A DNA stretch of 64,000 bases from Bremerella cremea (GCF_003335505.1 NZ_QPEX01000046.1:124001-188000); one strand, 5' to 3'; positions 1 through 8,832 are shown, counted from the stretch's first letter. Translations and numbers: made by a program. The notes: a model not told the origin generated them from the letters alone.

Positions 1-1
1 G

Positions 2-445
2 CTCCGTGAGTTGGGCCTCTACAACACGCTGGGCGCATTGATTTTGCCGACGTTCCTGGGAGATGCCTTCTCGATCTTCCTGCTACGGCAGTTCTTTCGC
101 ACGATCCCGGAAGATATCAGCGAAGCGGCCCGGATCGATGGGCTTTCTGAGTGGGGCATCTTTTGGCGCGTGATCATGCCAATGTCCGTTCCGGCGCTGG
201 TTACGGTGGGCTTGTTTCAATTCGTTGCGGCCTGGAACGACTTCAGCGGGCCACTACTATTCCTCAGCAACAAGGACCGCTTCCCCTTGGCCTATGGGCT
301 CGAACAGTTCGTCAGCTCGTACGCCGATCAAACGCATTTGCTGCTGGCCGCCGCTACGCTTTTCACGCTGCCGATTGTGGTGCTATTCTTCTTCGCGCAG
401 AAAACGTTCCTCAAGGGAATCGCCACGACGGGCCTAAAAGACTAG
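2..445 (+). CDS. Carbohydrate ABC transporter permease, MalG-like (5' partial)
   Basis: This is the C-terminal part of an inner-membrane permease subunit that takes up a sugar or sugar derivative. The reading frame is open at the window edge, so the gene starts upstream. The EAA loop that docks on the ATPase is clear (EAARIDGLSEWGIFWRVIMP), followed by hydrophobic segments and the MalG-like ending with FLKGIATTGLKD. The family normally has about 280 residues, so roughly half is present. The substrate cannot be read from this piece. The rest of the transporter must lie to the left. No terminator was found after the stop. Confidence 0.93.
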   Translation, partial: LRELGLYNTLGALILPTFLGDAFSIFLLRQFFRTIPEDISEAARIDGLSEWGIFWRVIMPMSVPALVTVGLFQFVAAWNDFSGPLLFLSNKDRFPLAYGLEQFVSSYADQTHLLLAAATLFTLPIVVLFFFAQKTFLKGIATTGLKD

Positions 446-618
446 TGCTCAGCCTAATTGCCGCAGACCAGGGGCATACATCCGCTATTTGCGTAGCTGG
501 GAAAGCACACCAGCGCAGACGATCGTGCGGCAGACAGAACAACTTGCGATCGGCGCACAACCAAAGAGGCTGTCGTCAATATTTGAGGCGACAGCTTATA
601 GGCAGAAGCAGGAAAACT

Positions 619-647
619 GGGAGCACGCCAACAAAAGGCATGCTCCC
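619..647 (-). terminator. Rho-independent terminator of the small basic protein gene
   Basis: An 11-bp stem with one C-A mismatch (GGGAGCACGCC pairing with GGCATGCTCCC) closes a 7-nt loop. On the minus strand it is followed by AGTTTTCC. It begins 7 nt after the stop of the 654-743 gene, which supports that gene as a separate transcription unit. Confidence 0.7.
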
Positions 648-653
648 GTCAGA

Positions 654-743
654 TTACTTCTTGCGATGACGGATCTTTGCACGCATACGGCGTTTTTTAC
701 GTCCAACTTTGCGTCGACCCTTACCGGTTTTCTTCGTTCCCAC
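654..743 (-). CDS. Very small basic protein (29 aa), ribosome-associated-like
   Basis: A 29-residue protein starting at GTG: M(V)GTKKTGKGRRKVGRKKR and ending RMRAKIRHRKK. About half of its residues are Lys or Arg. A GGAG Shine-Dalgarno at 750-753 sits 6 nt before GTG, and a strong terminator follows the stop, so the ORF has the signals of a real gene despite its size. A TATACAT box (772-778, minus) could be its -10 element. The composition and the KKRRMR/RHRKK ending resemble very short ribosomal or mitoribosomal-type basic proteins such as bTHX or AURKAIP1/COX24-domain proteins. That is a likeness only; binding to rRNA is inferred. Confidence 0.65.
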   Translation of the reverse strand: MGTKKTGKGRRKVGRKKRRMRAKIRHRKK

Positions 744-1068
744 GAAATTCTCCGTATCGCTTCGGCTGTCAATGTATAAAGGAAATCCCCTTTAGCAACC
801 TGTTGATTTTCTCAAATCGGTTACGTTATTGCGATCAAGTCGATTGCGGCGTTGTGTATTCCTCGACATATCTATTAGATATGTCTGCAAATCACGCCTC
901 GATCTCAATCACTCGCTACCGAAGTAGAAATTCAACAGGATGCTAGTGAGGAAATTAATTCAGGTGGAAACGTCGCATTCTACCAGAGTCGACCACAAGT
1001 TGGCAAGGAACCTATCACCCGAATCCCGCAGCCAGCTGACAAACCAATCTCCCCAGGCCTTCCAACCA
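744..1068. other. Intergenic region with one near-perfect palindrome
   Basis: About 325 nt between the small basic gene and the end of the MMPL exporter gene. Apart from the palindrome at 865-885 and a possible -10 box at 772-778 for the small gene, no convincing gene, terminator or RNA was seen. Confidence 0.6.
865..885. promoter_or_regulatory. 21-bp palindrome, possible operator
   Basis: GACATATCTA and TAGATATGTC are exact reverse complements around a single central T. Such symmetry with 10-bp arms and no U-tract suits a site for a dimeric DNA-binding protein better than a terminator. It lies 122 nt upstream of the small basic gene's start codon. No regulator gene is adjacent, so the function is open. 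Confidence 0.4.
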
Positions 1069-3351
1069 TCATTCTGTGTGGCGGCCGAGGACGAACAGCT
1101 TGATCAAAAGGGGCAGAATAATCAGGTTCCCCCCCAGCGCTCCCAGCATGGTCAACCCAACCAGCACACCGAAGTAAATCGTTGGAACGAAATCACTAAC
1201 GCACAGCACGCTAAACCCGGCGATCAGGGCAAAGGTAGAAAAGATGACCGCTTTCCCCACGCTTTGTTGCACCTCGACCAACGCTTTCCCCGGCGAGTTT
1301 CCGCCTCGGATACTACGTTGAAACCCATAGATATAGTGAATCGAAGCGTCGACGCCTAACCCCATGGAAACGGCCGCGATCATGGCCGCTCCCATGTTAA
1401 TCTTGTAACCGAACAGCCCGAACGCGCCGGTCACCATCAGAATGGGAAGAATATTGGGGACCAGGGCCAACAAGGCCAGCTTTAAACTACGGAAGGCCAC
1501 CGTCATCGTGATGCCAATCCCCATGATCGCCAAACCGAACGAACGCCACTGATCGCGGACCAGGCTATCGATCAAGTGTGTCAACAACACGAAGAACCCG
1601 CTGACGATTGGTGGTTCGGCGGGTGGCTGATCCGCTTCTGCTTCCTCTGCCTTGGCGGCGGAGTACTCCGCCACGATCTGACGCACTCGTTCAATCGTTT
1701 CCTGCTTAACCTGGGCGTCTTGCCGCTCTTTCGACAACAACATGATCCGAAACCAATGCTCGTCTGGATTGGCAGGATCTTGGGCATAAAGAGACTTCAT
1801 GGTCTCTGGCATCTGTTCGTTGAGCGATGAAATTCCAATACGAATCGTGGTGTTCTTCAAAATAGCCATCCGCTGATTCTTGATCGCCGGCGGGAGGGTC
1901 GCGTTGATCACATCTGCGAGGCTCAGCACCTTGGACAACTCTGGCACTTCTTTGCGCAAGCGATTTTCGAGCCGCAGCACTTCCCGAACGTAGCTCCAAT
2001 CGACGCTGGCCGGGGCAGGGATTGCCACGTCCCACACGCCAGCTCCCCCTAAGCGATCTTCGACATACGAATAAGCTTGCACAATTGGCGTTGCTTCGCG
2101 AAAGTTCTTGGTAAAGTCGCTTTCAACTTCTAAGTGAGCAGCTCCCCACAGCGACACACCAAAGGCCAACACAATCAGCAGGCCAATCCAGACAGGACGC
2201 TTCACAATCGCATCAACCGTCCTCGAAAGTCCTTGTCCCAGCTTTTCGTCCCCCCAGGGCTTGGCCGGATCGACACCCCAGGGGCTACCAATTAGCACCA
2301 AGCCAGGCAAGAAAACCAATACGGCCGGAAGTACCAACATCGCGCCGACGGCCATCATAATGCCGAAATCATGAACCGGGCCAACACTGGTGATCAACAA
2401 CGCCGAGAAGCCGACGGCATCGGTCGCACACGCCCAGAAAACCGGGGCCAGCAAATAACGAGCAGCGGAAGCCAACGCGACCGGTGGGGGCTCGCCTTCG
2501 TCGCGGTATTGGCGGAATCGCAGAATGTAATGCACCACGGTCGCTACCCCGATGACGGTGACAATCGCCGTCAACATCGAGCTGACCATACTTAGCTGCA
2601 GCCCACTGATGGCCAACGCAGCGTGCGTCCAATAGAGCGTTACTTGCACAACAACAATTGCGATCACCACCCACCGCAAGCTGCGAAACACAAGCAAGAT
2701 CACGCACGCCAGCAGCAAAGAGGTCGCCCAGCCTAAGCGATTGCCATCTTCTTCGACATATCGGAAACCATCGACAACCATGACCGGTTCGCCGGTAATC
2801 ATGCCATTGGGCAGCTTCTCGAAGATCGTTCGCAGCTTTTCAATCAATTCTACCCGGCTGACTTGCGTCTCGCTTTTGGGTGTCAATTGAATTGGCAACG
2901 CGACGATTGTGCCTGCTTTGTTGTGCGTATAGCCGGCGAACAGATCTTTGATCTCAAGGCCAGCGGCCGAATCAGGGTCGAGCACAAACTCGCGAATGAT
3001 TTCTCGATCGAGCGAAAGGACTTCTCGTACTCCCTCCTGAGCTTCGATCTCGTTTCGCACTTTTTCGAGGCGGTTCACCCCACTTCCATCGAGATTGAAG
3101 AGTTGATCGTCTTCATAGACGCCAAGCACGACCTCGTTGCCGCCAAAGATACGGTTGAAGCGTTCAAACGACTCGATCAAAGGATCGTCCGCAGCGAACA
3201 TATTTTCGATCGAACGATCGAATTTCAGCCCCTGCCCAAGGTAAACGGCCCCTGCCGCCAGCGCGATACCAATCGCCAACAAGGGCCAGCGAAGAGCAAT
3301 CCAGGTTTCAAACAGTTTTTTCACCGCGCGTCCTTGCCAAAAGGCAGTCAT
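1069..3351 (-). CDS. RND superfamily exporter, MMPL type
   Basis: A 760-residue inner-membrane transporter of the MMPL/HpnN-like branch of the RND superfamily, driven by ion gradient and usually moving lipids or other hydrophobic molecules. It shows the internal duplication of the family: a first helix at about residues 21-41, a large periplasmic domain at 42-205, helices at about 205-360, another helix at 388-408, a second periplasmic domain, and a last helix cluster at 605-755 ending in LLIKLFVLGRHTE. The second loop contains an Ala/Glu/Pro-rich stretch. It is divergent from the GT39-like gene, 81 bp away. The substrate is unknown; hopanoid or outer-membrane lipid transport is possible. Confidence 0.85.
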   Translation of the reverse strand: MTAFWQGRAVKKLFETWIALRWPLLAIGIALAAGAVYLGQGLKFDRSIENMFAADDPLIESFERFNRIFGGNEVVLGVYEDDQLFNLDGSGVNRLEKVRNEIEAQEGVREVLSLDREIIREFVLDPDSAAGLEIKDLFAGYTHNKAGTIVALPIQLTPKSETQVSRVELIEKLRTIFEKLPNGMITGEPVMVVDGFRYVEEDGNRLGWATSLLLACVILLVFRSLRWVVIAIVVVQVTLYWTHAALAISGLQLSMVSSMLTAIVTVIGVATVVHYILRFRQYRDEGEPPPVALASAARYLLAPVFWACATDAVGFSALLITSVGPVHDFGIMMAVGAMLVLPAVLVFLPGLVLIGSPWGVDPAKPWGDEKLGQGLSRTVDAIVKRPVWIGLLIVLAFGVSLWGAAHLEVESDFTKNFREATPIVQAYSYVEDRLGGAGVWDVAIPAPASVDWSYVREVLRLENRLRKEVPELSKVLSLADVINATLPPAIKNQRMAILKNTTIRIGISSLNEQMPETMKSLYAQDPANPDEHWFRIMLLSKERQDAQVKQETIERVRQIVAEYSAAKAEEAEADQPPAEPPIVSGFFVLLTHLIDSLVRDQWRSFGLAIMGIGITMTVAFRSLKLALLALVPNILPILMVTGAFGLFGYKINMGAAMIAAVSMGLGVDASIHYIYGFQRSIRGGNSPGKALVEVQQSVGKAVIFSTFALIAGFSVLCVSDFVPTIYFGVLVGLTMLGALGGNLIILPLLIKLFVLGRHTE

Positions 3352-3432
3352 CGTCAGTTCAGGGCGACGTCTGTTATATTCTACGAAGTCCCACTATTCG
3401 TACGACCCTGCTTCTTTTAACCGGCTGCCACG

Positions 3433-4752
3433 ATGGATTCACCCAGTAATCCCCCCACCGATTCGTCGCGCGGCACCTCTGTCTGGCTAGACTGGCAGTG
3501 GTATGCCGTATTGCTGATCGCGCTGCTCATTCGTGGAGGTTTAGGATACGTCCAACTAGATAGCCTGCAGGACGATCCCGATAGTTACCGGAAGCTGGCG
3601 CAGAACATTCGCCTGATTCACTCGTTTACCTTCCACGATCCGGCCGAGCCGACCGCGTTTCGTCCCCCGCTATACCCCCTCCTTCTAGCAGTAACCAGCC
3701 CTTCGCAAGATGCTTTGCCGATGGAAGTATTGGTGCTGCATGTGGCTTTGGGCTTAATTACGGTCGGCCTGACCTTTTATTGGGCGCGATGCCTCGGTTT
3801 AGCGCGTTGGCGCAGCTTGGCGGCCTTGTTAGTGGCTGTCGACCCAATCTTGTTGAACCAGGCCACACTTGTCATGACCGAAACGCTGGCAACCTGTCTG
3901 GCAATATTAGCCCTTGTCGCAATTTCATCCTTAGCGACAACCGCCGAGGAAGAAGACAAAGAGAAATTCAGCAGCAACCTTACCATTCGAGCTGCGAACG
4001 TGGCTGGAGCGGTTGCGTTGGCTATTTATTGCCGACCAACATTTTTGGTGTGGGCCGCCTTGCTTCCCCTGGCGATCGCCGTGGGTCTAAAGACATGGAA
4101 GCACCGAGGTATAGCAATCGCGGCGTACGGCTTGATGCTGATCTTTCTGCTTTCCCCCTGGGTGGCCCGCAATTGGCTTGTTTTTGAAGCCCCCGTCCTA
4201 GGCACCACCCACGGAGGGCACACGCTTCTGTGGGGAAACAACGAATCGTATTACGAATACCTCCGCTCGGGGACGACGCTCGTTTGGGAGAACGATGCAT
4301 TTCATGAAGGCTTCAACCAGCGGCACCCCTATCAACACACATCCGCTAGCGAACTCGCTCGCGACCGAAGCGCCTATGCGGAAGCAGCTGCTAGCATGCG
4401 AGCCAATCCAGCGATGGCGGCCTACAGCTGCCTGGTCCGGCTTTCCATGTTCTGGCGTCCGCTGCCTCATGCCCTTTCTGCGGAAGAAAGCCCCAAGCTA
4501 ACTGCACTCCGTTATGCAATTGGGGCTTGGTACAGCCTGCAATTTGCTTTGGTACTGGTTGGCTTGGTCACTCTAGGCCGCAAACTAATGCAGCCAAGCT
4601 GGTTAGCAGGCCTGCTGTTGATGGCCAGTTTCACGCTGGTTCATCTCTTCTTTTGGAGCAATATGCGCATGCGTTCGCCCCTGGTGCCGGTTCTGGTGGT
4701 GCTAGCATGTGCTGGCATCGATTGGATTTTTCGAAGCCTATGGAAGCGTTAA
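3433..4752 (+). CDS. GT39-like membrane glycosyltransferase
   Basis: A 439-residue polytopic membrane protein of the GT-C fold, related to PMT/ArnT-type glycosyltransferases that use polyprenyl-phosphate sugars. The N-terminal half has the usual acidic catalytic motif after the first helix (DDPDS at 47-51) and the RPPLYPL motif (77-83) found in GT39/GT83-like proteins. About eight to ten hydrophobic segments follow, with a large periplasmic loop near 260-330. It is shorter than ArnT (about 550), as in many uncharacterised family members. The acceptor cannot be inferred; an envelope glycan is likely. A promoter for the next gene starts 16 nt after its stop. Confidence 0.78.
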   Translation: MDSPSNPPTDSSRGTSVWLDWQWYAVLLIALLIRGGLGYVQLDSLQDDPDSYRKLAQNIRLIHSFTFHDPAEPTAFRPPLYPLLLAVTSPSQDALPMEVLVLHVALGLITVGLTFYWARCLGLARWRSLAALLVAVDPILLNQATLVMTETLATCLAILALVAISSLATTAEEEDKEKFSSNLTIRAANVAGAVALAIYCRPTFLVWAALLPLAIAVGLKTWKHRGIAIAAYGLMLIFLLSPWVARNWLVFEAPVLGTTHGGHTLLWGNNESYYEYLRSGTTLVWENDAFHEGFNQRHPYQHTSASELARDRSAYAEAAASMRANPAMAAYSCLVRLSMFWRPLPHALSAEESPKLTALRYAIGAWYSLQFALVLVGLVTLGRKLMQPSWLAGLLLMASFTLVHLFFWSNMRMRSPLVPVLVVLACAGIDWIFRSLWKR

Positions 4753-4768
4753 TCGGGCGGAAGTTGGC

Positions 4769-4797
4769 TTGCTCTGGTCTGGCCGCATCCCTATAAT
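4769..4797 (+). promoter_or_regulatory. Sigma-70-like promoter of the lptD-like gene
   Basis: TTGCTC, a 17-nt spacer and a perfect TATAAT (4792-4797). It predicts a 5' leader of about 145 nt before the ATG at 4949. Confidence 0.6.
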
Positions 4798-4948
4798 CCG
4801 CCCCGCTTTAACAGCCTGGGCTGCGTCCACTAACTCGCATGTGGCCTAGGAATTACGTCCTTCAGAGTCGATCGGCAAGGAAGCCAAGACCCTGTTTCCC
4901 CCTCATAGGAAAAGTCCGAAGACGCGTTCAGCCGAAGCTGTTCGCGGT

Positions 4949-7900
4949 ATGACGTGCTGGTCGCGTGCGCTGAAGATGTGCGCGGTCTGGTTACTCCTAT
5001 TCGGCTTTCAGGGGGCTGCTTCTGCAGAAATTCATCTACCAAAATCGGATTCAACGCGTCCGATTACCATCACGGCCAAAGATGCCCGCCACTGGCAGGA
5101 AGGCACGCAAGAGGTTTGGGTGCTGCGTGGTGATTGCCGAATCGTGCAAGGCAACACCATCGCCAAAGGGCAAGACGCAGTGCTGTGGATCGATTACGCT
5201 CAGCCGTTCCGCCTAGTACCTCATAAGGTAACGATCTATCTCGAGAACGAAGTCTACGTGAACTACCTCGATACCGAGGGAGGCACGGCGATCTTCGAAG
5301 GGGCAAGCTGGCTGGGCCAGATGTTCACCACCTCGCGTCTGGAACTGCCGGACGATACCACCAAAGCCCCGCCTCCGGTGGCCCCGGCAATTTACCATCG
5401 TGGTCGCAACGCACAACCGCTGGATGCTGGCTATGCCCCTCCACGCCAAGAGATCGCGCCGATTCAACAAATTCAATACGACGCCGGAGAGCCCCTTCCG
5501 CCAGCTATTTCGGTCGAACCACAAACGATCAAGATTTGGTTTCGCAATCGCTATTCAAACGGCTTCAATTCCAAGATCGAGAAAGACCCCAACACGGGCG
5601 AGACCATCGGTGTGATCGAGTCTGGCATCTTAGTCTTGGTGGAAGGTGTGGGTGATCTCGAGACGATTAGCCTGATGGCCGACCGAGCGATTGTTTGGTC
5701 GAAGAGCGACATTCCAGAACTTCAAGGAGGTGGTTCCTCTGGAGGTGACAAGGATTACGAATTCTACCTGGAAGGCAACGTCATCTTCCGCCAAGGAGAA
5801 CAGGTCGTCTACGCGGAACGGATGTACTACAACGTCGCCGAAGAATACGGCACGATCCTCAACGCCGAGATGTTGACCCCGGTGCCTGAGTACCAAGGGC
5901 TGGTTCGCTTAAAAGCCGAAGTGCTACAGCGTGTCAATCGAGATCACTATCAGGCGTACGGTGCTGCCCTGACAACTAGCCGCATGGGCGTGCCAAGGTA
6001 TTGGTTTCAATCGAATCAGATTGAATACACCGACCAGCAAACGACGATCGTCAATCCAGTAACTGGCGAAGCGCAGATCGATCCAATCACCGGCCAGCCG
6101 ATGATTGACCATAAACGCCTGGCCACATCGCGGAATAACACGCTTTATATGGGTGGCGTTCCAGTGTTCTACTGGCCCGTTCTCGCAGCGGATGTGAATG
6201 ACCCGGTCTTTTATTTGAACAAGATCAGCTTTCGCAATGACCAAATCTTCGGATTCCAGACCCTAACCGAATGGGACAACTACGAGATCTTCGGAATAGA
6301 CGAACCGTGGGAGGGAACCGAATGGACGACCGACCTCGACTACTTATCTTATCGTGGCTTCGGATTCGGCACCGTTTTTCGTTTCAACGACACCTATTTC
6401 CCCTACTTCAACAACCCAGCCACTGGGTTCCTGGATGCATGGGCGATTCACGATAGCGGGATCGATAACCTGGGTGCCGACCGACGCTATCTCCCCCCAG
6501 AAACCGACTTCCGTGGCCGCGTCTGGGGCCGACATCGCCAGATGACGTTCGGTGATTTCCAGTTCACCGGCGAGCTAGGTTTGATCTCGGACCGCAACTT
6601 CCTGGAATCGTTCTACGAAAAAGATTACGACCAGCAAAAAGACTTCGACACCTCGTTCGAGTTGAAGAAGCTGATGGACAATAAGAGCTTGAATATCTAC
6701 GGCTCGACGCGCGTCAACAACTTCTTCATGCAGACCGAGTGGATGCCTAAGGTCGACTACTACGTCTTAGGTGAACCCCTCCTGTTTGAACGGCTGACGT
6801 ATTCTTCGCACTCGACCGCCGGCTATGCTCGCCTGCGCAAGGCAGCCACGCCAACCGACCCGGAAGACTTGGCCAAGTTTACACTGCTGCCTTACGAAGC
6901 AGACGTGGAAGGAGTGGTTGCAACCAGCCGACACGAGATCGATATGCCAATGGAAGTGATGGGGGCCAAGGTAACCCCGTATGTTCTGGGCGAAGTCGGT
7001 TACTGGGGACAAGACATCAACGGCAACGATCTGCTGCGTGGTTACGCCCAAGGGGGTATTCGCGGCAGTATCATGGCTTGGAGCGTGAATCGCAACATTC
7101 AAAGCCAACTCCTTAACTTGAACGGAGTTGCTCACAAGATCACCCTTTACGGCGACTTCTCGTACTCCGATTCAAGCCAAGACCTGTATCGCTTCGCCAT
7201 GTACAACAGCTTGAACGACGATGCCCAGGAACAGTTCCAGCGTCGTTTCCTGTTCAACACGTACGGCTTGATGGCGGGCCAAGCGGTGCCCCTTCAAGTT
7301 GATCCACGTTCCTATGCCCTGCGTTCGAACCAGCAAGGTCAGGTGACCTCGCCAGTTACCGAAATCGCCGACGATTTAACCGCTGGCCGTTTAGAACTCC
7401 GCCAAGTTTGGCAAACCAAACGAGGCGGTCCTGGCAACGAGAAGATCATCGATTGGATCTCGCTCGACGTGGGAGGCACCATTTTCCCCGATGCCGACCG
7501 AGATAACTTTGGCGAGACCCTTGGGCTGCTGAACTACGACTTCAACTGGCAGATCGGCAACAGCCTGAGCGTATTCTCGAACGCCTATTGGGATTTGTTC
7601 GACGACGGCGTACAAACGATCACCATCGGTACTTCGATCAACCGGACCCAAATCGGTAACTTTTACCTCAGCTACACGAACACGATCCAACCATTCCAGA
7701 GCCAACTCATTATTGCCTCGATGCAGTATCGCTTGAGCGAGAAATGGTACAGCGGTCTGGGCACGGCATACGACCTGAACCAAAACACGAACCTAGGTCA
7801 GAACGTCTTTTTGACCCGCATTGGCGAGTCTGGCCTGTTGACGTTTAACTTCAACCTCAACAACAGTCGTAACAACGTCGGCTTTGGCATCAACTTCGAG

Positions 7901-7981
7901 CCACGCTTCTTCGCCTCAGGACAATACAGCAAGATCAACGGTCAGCCGTTATTGCCCCTCGGCGCCCAAGGGCTTGAATAA
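4949..7981 (+). CDS. LPS-assembly protein LptD-like / OstA-domain outer-membrane barrel
   Basis: A 1010-residue exported protein. A signal peptide ends near residue 26 (AASA). Residues about 35-130 form an LptA/OstA-like beta-jellyroll segment (GDCRIVQGNTIAKG), and a second such segment lies at about 190-330 (LEGNVIFRQGEQVVYAE, with a following AYGAAL strand). The rest, to 1010, is rich in alternating aromatic strands as in the LptD barrel that inserts lipopolysaccharide into the outer leaflet. The two OstA-like units in one chain are notable because many bacteria use a separate LptA. Initiation at the internal ATG 4976 (residue 10) is possible because neither start has a good ribosome site. 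It is followed 26 nt later by dgkA and is probably co-transcribed with it. Confidence 0.78.
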   Translation: MTCWSRALKMCAVWLLLFGFQGAASAEIHLPKSDSTRPITITAKDARHWQEGTQEVWVLRGDCRIVQGNTIAKGQDAVLWIDYAQPFRLVPHKVTIYLENEVYVNYLDTEGGTAIFEGASWLGQMFTTSRLELPDDTTKAPPPVAPAIYHRGRNAQPLDAGYAPPRQEIAPIQQIQYDAGEPLPPAISVEPQTIKIWFRNRYSNGFNSKIEKDPNTGETIGVIESGILVLVEGVGDLETISLMADRAIVWSKSDIPELQGGGSSGGDKDYEFYLEGNVIFRQGEQVVYAERMYYNVAEEYGTILNAEMLTPVPEYQGLVRLKAEVLQRVNRDHYQAYGAALTTSRMGVPRYWFQSNQIEYTDQQTTIVNPVTGEAQIDPITGQPMIDHKRLATSRNNTLYMGGVPVFYWPVLAADVNDPVFYLNKISFRNDQIFGFQTLTEWDNYEIFGIDEPWEGTEWTTDLDYLSYRGFGFGTVFRFNDTYFPYFNNPATGFLDAWAIHDSGIDNLGADRRYLPPETDFRGRVWGRHRQMTFGDFQFTGELGLISDRNFLESFYEKDYDQQKDFDTSFELKKLMDNKSLNIYGSTRVNNFFMQTEWMPKVDYYVLGEPLLFERLTYSSHSTAGYARLRKAATPTDPEDLAKFTLLPYEADVEGVVATSRHEIDMPMEVMGAKVTPYVLGEVGYWGQDINGNDLLRGYAQGGIRGSIMAWSVNRNIQSQLLNLNGVAHKITLYGDFSYSDSSQDLYRFAMYNSLNDDAQEQFQRRFLFNTYGLMAGQAVPLQVDPRSYALRSNQQGQVTSPVTEIADDLTAGRLELRQVWQTKRGGPGNEKIIDWISLDVGGTIFPDADRDNFGETLGLLNYDFNWQIGNSLSVFSNAYWDLFDDGVQTITIGTSINRTQIGNFYLSYTNTIQPFQSQLIIASMQYRLSEKWYSGLGTAYDLNQNTNLGQNVFLTRIGESGLLTFNFNLNNSRNNVGFGINFEPRFFASGQYSKINGQPLLPLGAQGLE

Positions 7982-8007
7982 CCCAGCCAGACAGGGAAGC
8001 CATCGCG

Positions 8008-8400
8008 ATGAAGAACAAGCTGACACCCCGGGGCTGGCTTCGCAAGTTTGAGCTCGCCTTCACAGGGCTACTCTGGGCGGTGCGAACCGAAGGTAGCTTC
8101 CGCGTTCACCTACCCGCCGCGACATTGGCCATTTCAGCCGCTGTTGTTTTATCGTTTGATGCCGTTCGCTGGGCTGTCTTGCTGGGGACGATAGGCTTGG
8201 TGTTAACCGCCGAACTATTCAATACCGCCTTAGAGACGGTATCGGACGCAATTGACCAAGAGCACAATCAATACATCAAACTCGCGCTCGACGTGGCCAG
8301 TGGGGCGGTGCTTGTGGCCAGCCTAACCGCAATCGCCGTGGCAGGCTTTCTGTACTGGCAACCTTTCTGGTCGTGGTGGAGCAGTGCAGCGACAAGCTAG
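8008..8400 (+). CDS. dgkA: Diacylglycerol/undecaprenol kinase, DgkA family
   Basis: A 130-residue membrane kinase that phosphorylates diacylglycerol or undecaprenol using ATP, with three helices. The family residues are in register with E. coli DgkA: Glu69, Asn72-Thr-Ala, Glu76 and Asp95. The AKD motif reads ALD here, so the usual Lys at 94 is Leu, while a Lys lies at 91. This may be a lineage variant or may shift specificity. An AGGGAAG ribosome site precedes the ATG. Its place after the LptD-like gene fits an envelope-lipid operon. Confidence 0.85.
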   Translation: MKNKLTPRGWLRKFELAFTGLLWAVRTEGSFRVHLPAATLAISAAVVLSFDAVRWAVLLGTIGLVLTAELFNTALETVSDAIDQEHNQYIKLALDVASGAVLVASLTAIAVAGFLYWQPFWSWWSSAATS

Positions 8401-8414
8401 TCGCAGGAGAACAA

Positions 8415-8728
8415 GAAAAAACAATGCCCTGCGTCAGGGTGAATGATGCAGGGCATTGTCCAAGATGGCAGCCAAACCCAAGATATATGCTAAGTCGATT
8501 CCATCCCTAAATCTTTAAAGGTTGGCTGTGGCAACTTCCTGTCATGTTGTCGCACGCGATGCGATTAACTAATGCGATCCGGTCCGCCGGTGACCTCGGA
8601 AAATGTTCTCCCTCCATCTTCCTTTTCGAGTTAAGGGACATGCCCTTTCGCATGGGGATTAACTTATCGGGAATGCACCGATTTGACCACCCTTTTTTCC
8701 CGTTTTCTTAACTTCGGCAACCCGAGTT
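8415..8728 (-). ncRNA. Candidate structured non-coding RNA
   Basis: On the minus strand a TATAAA-like -10 (8730-8735) with no clear -35 is followed by about 310 nt with no ORF, ending in a strong terminator (8421-8459). Internal stems include ATCGG/CCGAT (5 bp, 7-nt loop), a two-part hairpin with GTTAA/TTAAC outside and CATGC/GCATG inside, and a GGTC/GACC hairpin. The arrangement suggests a small RNA or a long structured 3' region of the rplU transcript. None of the hallmark motifs of tmRNA, RNase P RNA or SRP RNA was recognised. A divergent 6S RNA cannot be excluded by eye. Confidence 0.35.
8421..8459 (-). terminator. Strong rho-independent terminator (minus strand)
   Basis: A perfect 12-bp stem, ACAATGCCCTGC with GCAGGGCATTGT, around a 15-nt loop. 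On the minus strand it runs into TTTTTTCTTG. On the plus strand there is no U-tract, so it does not terminate dgkA in the classical way. It ends whatever is transcribed leftwards from 8.4-8.8 kb. Confidence 0.75.
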
Positions 8729-8768
8729 ATTTATAGAATCCAACTGCGGTTCACCTGTGCGCATAAAA

Positions 8769-8800
8769 AAAGCCGCCAACCAAAAATGATTCGCGGCTTT
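8769..8800 (-). terminator. Terminator of rplU
   Basis: AAAGCCGC and GCGGCTTT form an 8-bp stem around a 16-nt loop, followed on the minus strand by a run of U residues (complement of the A-run at 8765-8771). It lies 33 nt past the rplU stop. Confidence 0.75.
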
Positions 8801-8832
8801 ATTATTTCCAAGCGTATAGCAATCGAAGCGTC

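Larger units (their letters stand above)
8401..8832. other. Gene-free region between dgkA and rplU
   Basis: This 430-nt stretch has no credible ORF but is rich in hairpins. It holds a 12-bp perfect stem (8421-8459), the rplU terminator (8769-8800), and between them several short stems read best on the minus strand. It is treated as a candidate RNA gene in a separate entry. Confidence 0.6.

Noticed and set aside
940..1359. Plus-strand ORF of 139 residues at the end of the MMPL gene
   Set aside because: It overlaps the coding region of a clear transporter on the other strand, has no recognisable domain and no ribosome site.
2369..2707. Minus-strand ORF of 112 residues inside the MMPL gene
   Set aside because: It is an out-of-frame reading of the transporter gene on the same strand.
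8415..8735. Assignment of the candidate RNA as tmRNA, RNase P RNA or SRP RNA
   Set aside because: None of their hallmark motifs could be found; naming it would be a guess.
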